Positions 6,812-7,622 of a stretch of DNA of 7,622 bases are shown here, piece by piece. The position numbers and the translations under genes were made by a program. Source of the DNA: Chromobacteriaceae bacterium (lineage in GTDB: Bacteria; Pseudomonadota; Gammaproteobacteria; Burkholderiales; Aquaspirillaceae). Each line of letters starts with the position of its first letter. Within the stretch, counting starts at the first letter, position 1. Location of the stretch: contig JASLDQ010000268.1 of assembly GCA_030151505.1 (NCBI GenBank), positions 1 through 7,622 of the forward strand, in the 5' to 3' direction. The notes beneath the pieces were generated by a model, which saw only the letters and a list, made by a program, of their open reading frames with translations, was not told where the DNA came from and did not search any database.

Positions 6812-6820
6812 ATTGTAGCA
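6812..6820 (-). promoter_or_regulatory. Extended -10 promoter candidate for the antiporter gene
   Basis: On the - strand the bases read TGCTACAAT: a -10 hexamer TACAAT (one mismatch to TATAAT) with the TG of an extended -10. No good TTGACA lies 16-18 nt upstream, which is tolerated for extended -10 promoters. Transcription would begin near 6805, about 75 nt before the start codon at 6729. It is a pattern match placed sensibly between the glcB terminator and the antiporter gene. Confidence 0.6.
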
Positions 6821-6842
6821 GAACGCCCGGGGCGGCCATAGC

Positions 6843-6866
6843 GTCCGCCCCGCCCGGACGGCGGAC
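6843..6866. repeat. Inverted repeat upstream of the antiporter promoter
   Basis: GTCCGCC (6843-6849) and GGCGGAC (6860-6866) form a perfect 7-bp inverted repeat with a 10-nt spacer, just upstream of the promoter candidate and covering the position of a -35 or activator site and beyond. It could be a protein-binding operator or merely a GC-rich structure beside the glcB terminator. Confidence 0.35.
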
Positions 6867-6870
6867 ATGA

Positions 6871-6896
6871 AAAACCCCCGCGCTATGGCGGGGGTT
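6871..6896 (-). terminator. Intrinsic terminator of glcB
   Basis: On the - strand, AACCCCCGC, a 6-nt loop and GCGGGGGTT are followed by TTTC, so the run of Us is five long including the stem end. It lies 26 nt after the stop codon of the malate synthase gene (6922) and separates that gene from the antiporter gene. Confidence 0.88.
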
Positions 6897-6921
6897 GTTC
6901 CGGGCGACACGCGGGGCCGGA

Positions 6922-7622
6922 TCAGCGGCCGAAGCGGGCCTTGGCTTCCAGCCGGCGGCGATGCAGGATCGGCTCGGTGTAGCCCGACGGCTGGCGGCAG
7001 CCGTCGAAGATCAGCTCGGCCGCGGCCTGGAAGGCCACGCTGTCGGCAAAGTTCGGCGCCATCGGGCGGTAGAGCGGATCGTCGGCGTTCTGCGCATCGA
7101 CCACCGCCGCCATCCGCTCCAGCACGGCCTGAACCTGGGCCGGGCTCACCACCTTGTGACGCAGCCAATTGGCGACGTGCTGGCTGGAGATGCGCAGGGT
7201 GGCACGGTCCTCCATCAGGCCGACGTTGTGGATGTCGAGCACCTTGGAGCAACCGACACCCTGGTCGACCCAGCGCACCACGTAGCCGAGGATGCCCTGG
7301 CAGTTGTTTTCCAGCTCGGCGCGGATGTCGTCCTCGGTCCAGTCGGTGTTGGGCGCCAAGGGCGGGGTAAGGATGTCGTCGAGGCTGGCCGGCACGCGCG
7401 ACTTGAGTTCTTCCTGACGGGCGGCGACGTTGACCTGATGGTAGTGCAGCGCGTGCAGCACCGCGCCGGTCGGCGACGGCACCCAGGCGCAGCTCGCGCC
7501 CGCCATCGGGTGACCGATCTTGGTGGCGACCATTTCCTTCAGCATGTCGGGCTTGGCCCACATGCCCTTGCCGATCTGGGCGCGGCCCTTGAGTCCGCAG
7601 GCGAGACCGACGTCGACGTTGT
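6922..7622 (-). CDS. glcB: Malate synthase G, C-terminal 232 residues (5' end outside window)
   Basis: Malate synthase G condenses glyoxylate with acetyl-CoA to malate, in the glyoxylate bypass or glycolate use, in the cytosol. The frame is open to the right edge ([25 protein letters not shown]), so the ATG at 7563 is internal. Seen: [18 protein letters not shown], the [12 protein letters not shown] segment with the cysteine equivalent to E. coli Cys617 (codon 7251-7249), [11 protein letters not shown] with the catalytic base Asp (codon 7209-7207, E. coli Asp631), and the C-terminal [20 protein letters not shown]. About 94 residues follow that Asp, against 92 in the 723-residue E. coli enzyme, so roughly the last third is present. 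The C-terminal plug and long form distinguish it from malate synthase A. The Mg2+ ligands and catalytic Arg lie outside the window. It appears to end its transcription unit, with the terminator at 6871-6896. Confidence 0.96.
   Translation of the reverse strand, partial: NVDVGLACGLKGRAQIGKGMWAKPDMLKEMVATKIGHPMAGASCAWVPSPTGAVLHALHYHQVNVAARQEELKSRVPASLDDILTPPLAPNTDWTEDDIRAELENNCQGILGYVVRWVDQGVGCSKVLDIHNVGLMEDRATLRISSQHVANWLRHKVVSPAQVQAVLERMAAVVDAQNADDPLYRPMAPNFADSVAFQAAAELIFDGCRQPSGYTEPILHRRRLEAKARFGR

Noticed and set aside
1..7622. Novel defence system, mobile element, CRISPR array or horizontally acquired island
   Set aside because: All coding sequences are recognised housekeeping genes with uniform GC-rich codon use. 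I saw no spaced direct-repeat array, transposase, integrase, attachment site or tRNA gene.

Overview
The window is the 3' part of a housekeeping iron-sulfur cluster (isc) assembly operon on the + strand, followed by two genes on the - strand. The sequence is GC-rich with uniform codon use and shows no mobile element, CRISPR array, tRNA or rRNA. Protein sequences recalled for comparison (HscA beginning MALLQI..., E. coli-like IscS, IscU, IscX and Fdx) point to a betaproteobacterium, probably Neisseriales or a relative. That placement is an inference from remembered similarity, not a search.

Region 1 (1-5335, +) holds iscS (5'-truncated), iscU, iscA, hscB, hscA, fdx, a YbaK/EbsC-family deacylase-like gene, and iscX. 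The order matches the classical isc operon except for the YbaK-like gene between fdx and iscX. IscS draws sulfur from cysteine, IscU is the scaffold, Fdx supplies electrons, HscB and HscA release the cluster from IscU (whose LPPVK recognition motif is intact), IscA acts as a carrier, and IscX modulates IscS. All catalytic and ligand residues that fall inside the window are present. iscU, iscA and iscX have strong Shine-Dalgarno sequences; hscB, hscA, fdx and the YbaK-like gene have weak or none. The longer intergenic gaps carry GC-rich hairpins, and two of them share an 18-nt sequence with one mismatch.

Region 2 (5336-5418) is the convergent junction. It has a strong intrinsic terminator whose A-tract and T-tract suit both directions, and a small GC palindrome.

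Region 3 (5419-6729, -) encodes a 436-residue polytopic permease of the Na+/H+ antiporter family (COG2056/YuiF-like). Its 192-bp upstream gap (6730-6921) holds an extended -10 promoter candidate, two leader hairpins, an inverted repeat upstream of the promoter, and the terminator of the next gene.

Region 4 (6922-7622, -) is the C-terminal third of malate synthase G (glcB), running off the right edge, with its own intrinsic terminator.

The genes are conventional. The less ordinary points are the YbaK-like gene embedded in and closely linked to iscX, the near-identical intergenic repeat in the operon, and the structured leader of the antiporter gene.
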